7,200 nucleotides of DNA from CAZHBA01 sp964530225. Lineage in GTDB: Bacteria > Pseudomonadota > Alphaproteobacteria > UBA6615. The stretch is taken from the NCBI GenBank assembly GCA_964530225.1, contig CAZHBA010000130.1, forward strand, positions 1 to 7,200, given 5' to 3'. The position numbers were made by a program, and so were the translations under genes. Below the pieces are notes generated by a model. The model had not been told where the DNA came from. It did no database searches and was given only the letters and a program-made list of their open reading frames with translations. This document shows positions 6,749 to 7,200 of this stretch, piece after piece (the first letter of the stretch is position 1; each line of letters begins with the position of its first letter).

Positions 6749-6774
6749 TTATCCCCACACCGGTTTGTGGATAA
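6749..6774. promoter_or_regulatory. Convergent DnaA-box pair / imperfect hairpin
   Basis: TGTGGATAA (6766-6774) is the exact complement of the DnaA box TTATCCACA. TTATCCCCA (6749-6757) on the plus strand differs from it at one base. The two face each other 8 bases apart. As RNA, TTATCC-CC-ACA could pair with TGTGGATAA, giving a 9-bp stem with a CC bulge and a CCGGTT loop, 20 bases past the pheT stop. A-rather-than-T bases follow, so it is a poor intrinsic terminator. A DnaA-binding site is the better reading, though not proven. Confidence 0.5.
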
Positions 6775-6889
6775 AAACGGTGTCTTGATGGCAACGTGGG
6801 TGGCAGGTCTCAACACAGCGAAATTGATTGTCGATTCGTATAAACATTCGTTATCTAAGCAGAATTCATCCATAGCCTGTGGTTAGTTT

Positions 6890-6969
6890 TTGGGAAAAGT
6901 TGTGCTTACCAGGTTGATTTGGACCAGTTTCTGATATTTTTCGCCGTTGGTTTCGAAACTTTTCCCCAA
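6890..6969. repeat. 12-bp inverted repeat with 55-base spacer upstream of lepA
   Basis: TTGGGAAAAGTT (6890-6901) and AACTTTTCCCCAA (6957-6969) are inverted copies differing only by one extra C in the right arm. They flank an AT-rich stretch containing TGATATTTTTC. The long spacer makes an intrinsic terminator unlikely. Two operator sites for a looping regulator, or origin elements, are possible. Confidence 0.5.
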
Positions 6970-7030
6970 GGTTTTAATGATCAAATTACCGCTACGTTCC
7001 GCCGGCTATGGAGTTAAGTAACCGCTGATC

Positions 7031-7200
7031 ATGATCGATCTTTCACACATTCGTAATTTCGCTATCATCGCCCACATCGACCATGGCAAGTCGACCCTGG
7101 CCGACAGGCTGATCCAACAGTGCGGTGGCCTTACCGAGCGCGAGATGAGCGAGCAGGTGCTCGACTCCATGGAGCTGGAACGCGAGCGCGGCATCACCAT
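7031..7200 (+). CDS. lepA: Elongation factor 4 (LepA), 5' part (3' end outside window)
   Basis: Ribosome-bound translational GTPase that back-translocates or remodels stalled ribosomes. The first 56 codons are visible, about a tenth of the usual 600-residue protein. MIDLSHIRNFAIIAHIDHGKST is the LepA N-terminus. The G1 P-loop AHIDHGKS is at residues 14-21, and the segment ending ERERGIT runs into the G2/switch I region at the window edge. ATG 7031 is the only possible start, because an in-frame TAA lies at 7019-7021. There is no Shine-Dalgarno sequence at normal distance; GGAG at 7010-7013 is 17 bases away. The start codon sits inside the palindrome GATCATGATC (7027-7036). Confidence 0.97.
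   Translation, partial: MIDLSHIRNFAIIAHIDHGKSTLADRLIQQCGGLTEREMSEQVLDSMELERERGIT

Larger units (their letters stand above)
6729..7030. other. 302-base non-coding region between pheT and lepA
   Basis: No gene is visible. GC content is about 44% by hand count (about 35% at 6841-6900). The region holds a DnaA-box pair (6749-6774), weaker box-like words at 6878-6886 (TGTGGTTAG) and 6960-6968 (TTTTCCCCA), a 12-bp inverted repeat (6890-6969) and a lone -10-like TATAAA at 6839-6844. TTGATT (6914-6919) and TATTTT (6935-6940) are 15 bases apart and make a poor promoter. lepA must be transcribed from here or by read-through from pheT. A replication-origin role is possible but unproven. Confidence 0.6.

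Noticed and set aside
6749..6774. Intrinsic terminator after pheT
   Set aside because: The stem has a CC bulge and is followed by AAAAACGG, not a T-run, on the plus strand.
6734..6995. Direct repeat TACCGCTAC at 6734-6742 and 6987-6995 flanking the intergenic region
   Set aside because: Nine bases only, with no other sign of an insertion or attachment site; chance is a sufficient explanation.

Overview
This window looks like a conserved translation-gene block from an alphaproteobacterium, most likely a Rhodospirillales-like lineage. That placement is inference from protein character (the IF3 N-terminus starting ARRP, long alphaproteobacterial-type PheS and PheT, the LepA N-terminus) and from coding DNA that is GC-rich outside the first 120 bases. 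No search was run. The order is thrS (3' part), infC, a minus-strand short-chain dehydrogenase/reductase (SDR), rpmI, rplT, pheS, pheT, a 302-base intergenic region, and lepA (5' part). All genes except the SDR are on the plus strand.

Region 1 (1-1635) holds the C-terminal half of threonyl-tRNA synthetase, open to the left edge, and initiation factor IF3. IF3 has no usable ATG, GTG or TTG start. It reads from an ATC codon at 1096 behind an excellent Shine-Dalgarno sequence, matching the rare AUU/AUC/AUA starts through which IF3 represses its own synthesis. Region 2 (1637-2628) is an SDR gene pointing back at infC with a one-base gap, followed by a divergent intergenic stretch with a good candidate promoter for the ribosomal-protein operon. 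The SDR keeps its cofactor-binding motifs and the active-site Tyr but lacks the usual active-site Lys and Ser. Region 3 (2629-6728) is a tight run of ribosomal proteins L35 and L20 and both subunits of phenylalanyl-tRNA synthetase, with gaps of 4, 31 and 9 bases. Region 4 (6729-7030) is non-coding and only about 44% GC. It holds a perfect DnaA-box sequence facing a one-mismatch box, a 12-bp inverted repeat, and the approach to lepA. Region 5 is the first 56 codons of lepA (EF4).

Almost everything serves protein synthesis: tRNA charging (ThrRS, PheRS), initiation (IF3), large-subunit assembly (L35, L20) and elongation (LepA). The block resembles the enterobacterial thrS-infC-rpmI-rplT-pheS-pheT cluster, but is split by the SDR and followed by lepA rather than ihfA.

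I saw no RNA genes, CRISPR arrays, insertion sequences or phage genes, and no clearly new biological system. The points most worth checking are the ATC start of infC, the DnaA-box region before lepA, the incomplete active site of the SDR, and an abrupt composition change at the left edge of thrS.
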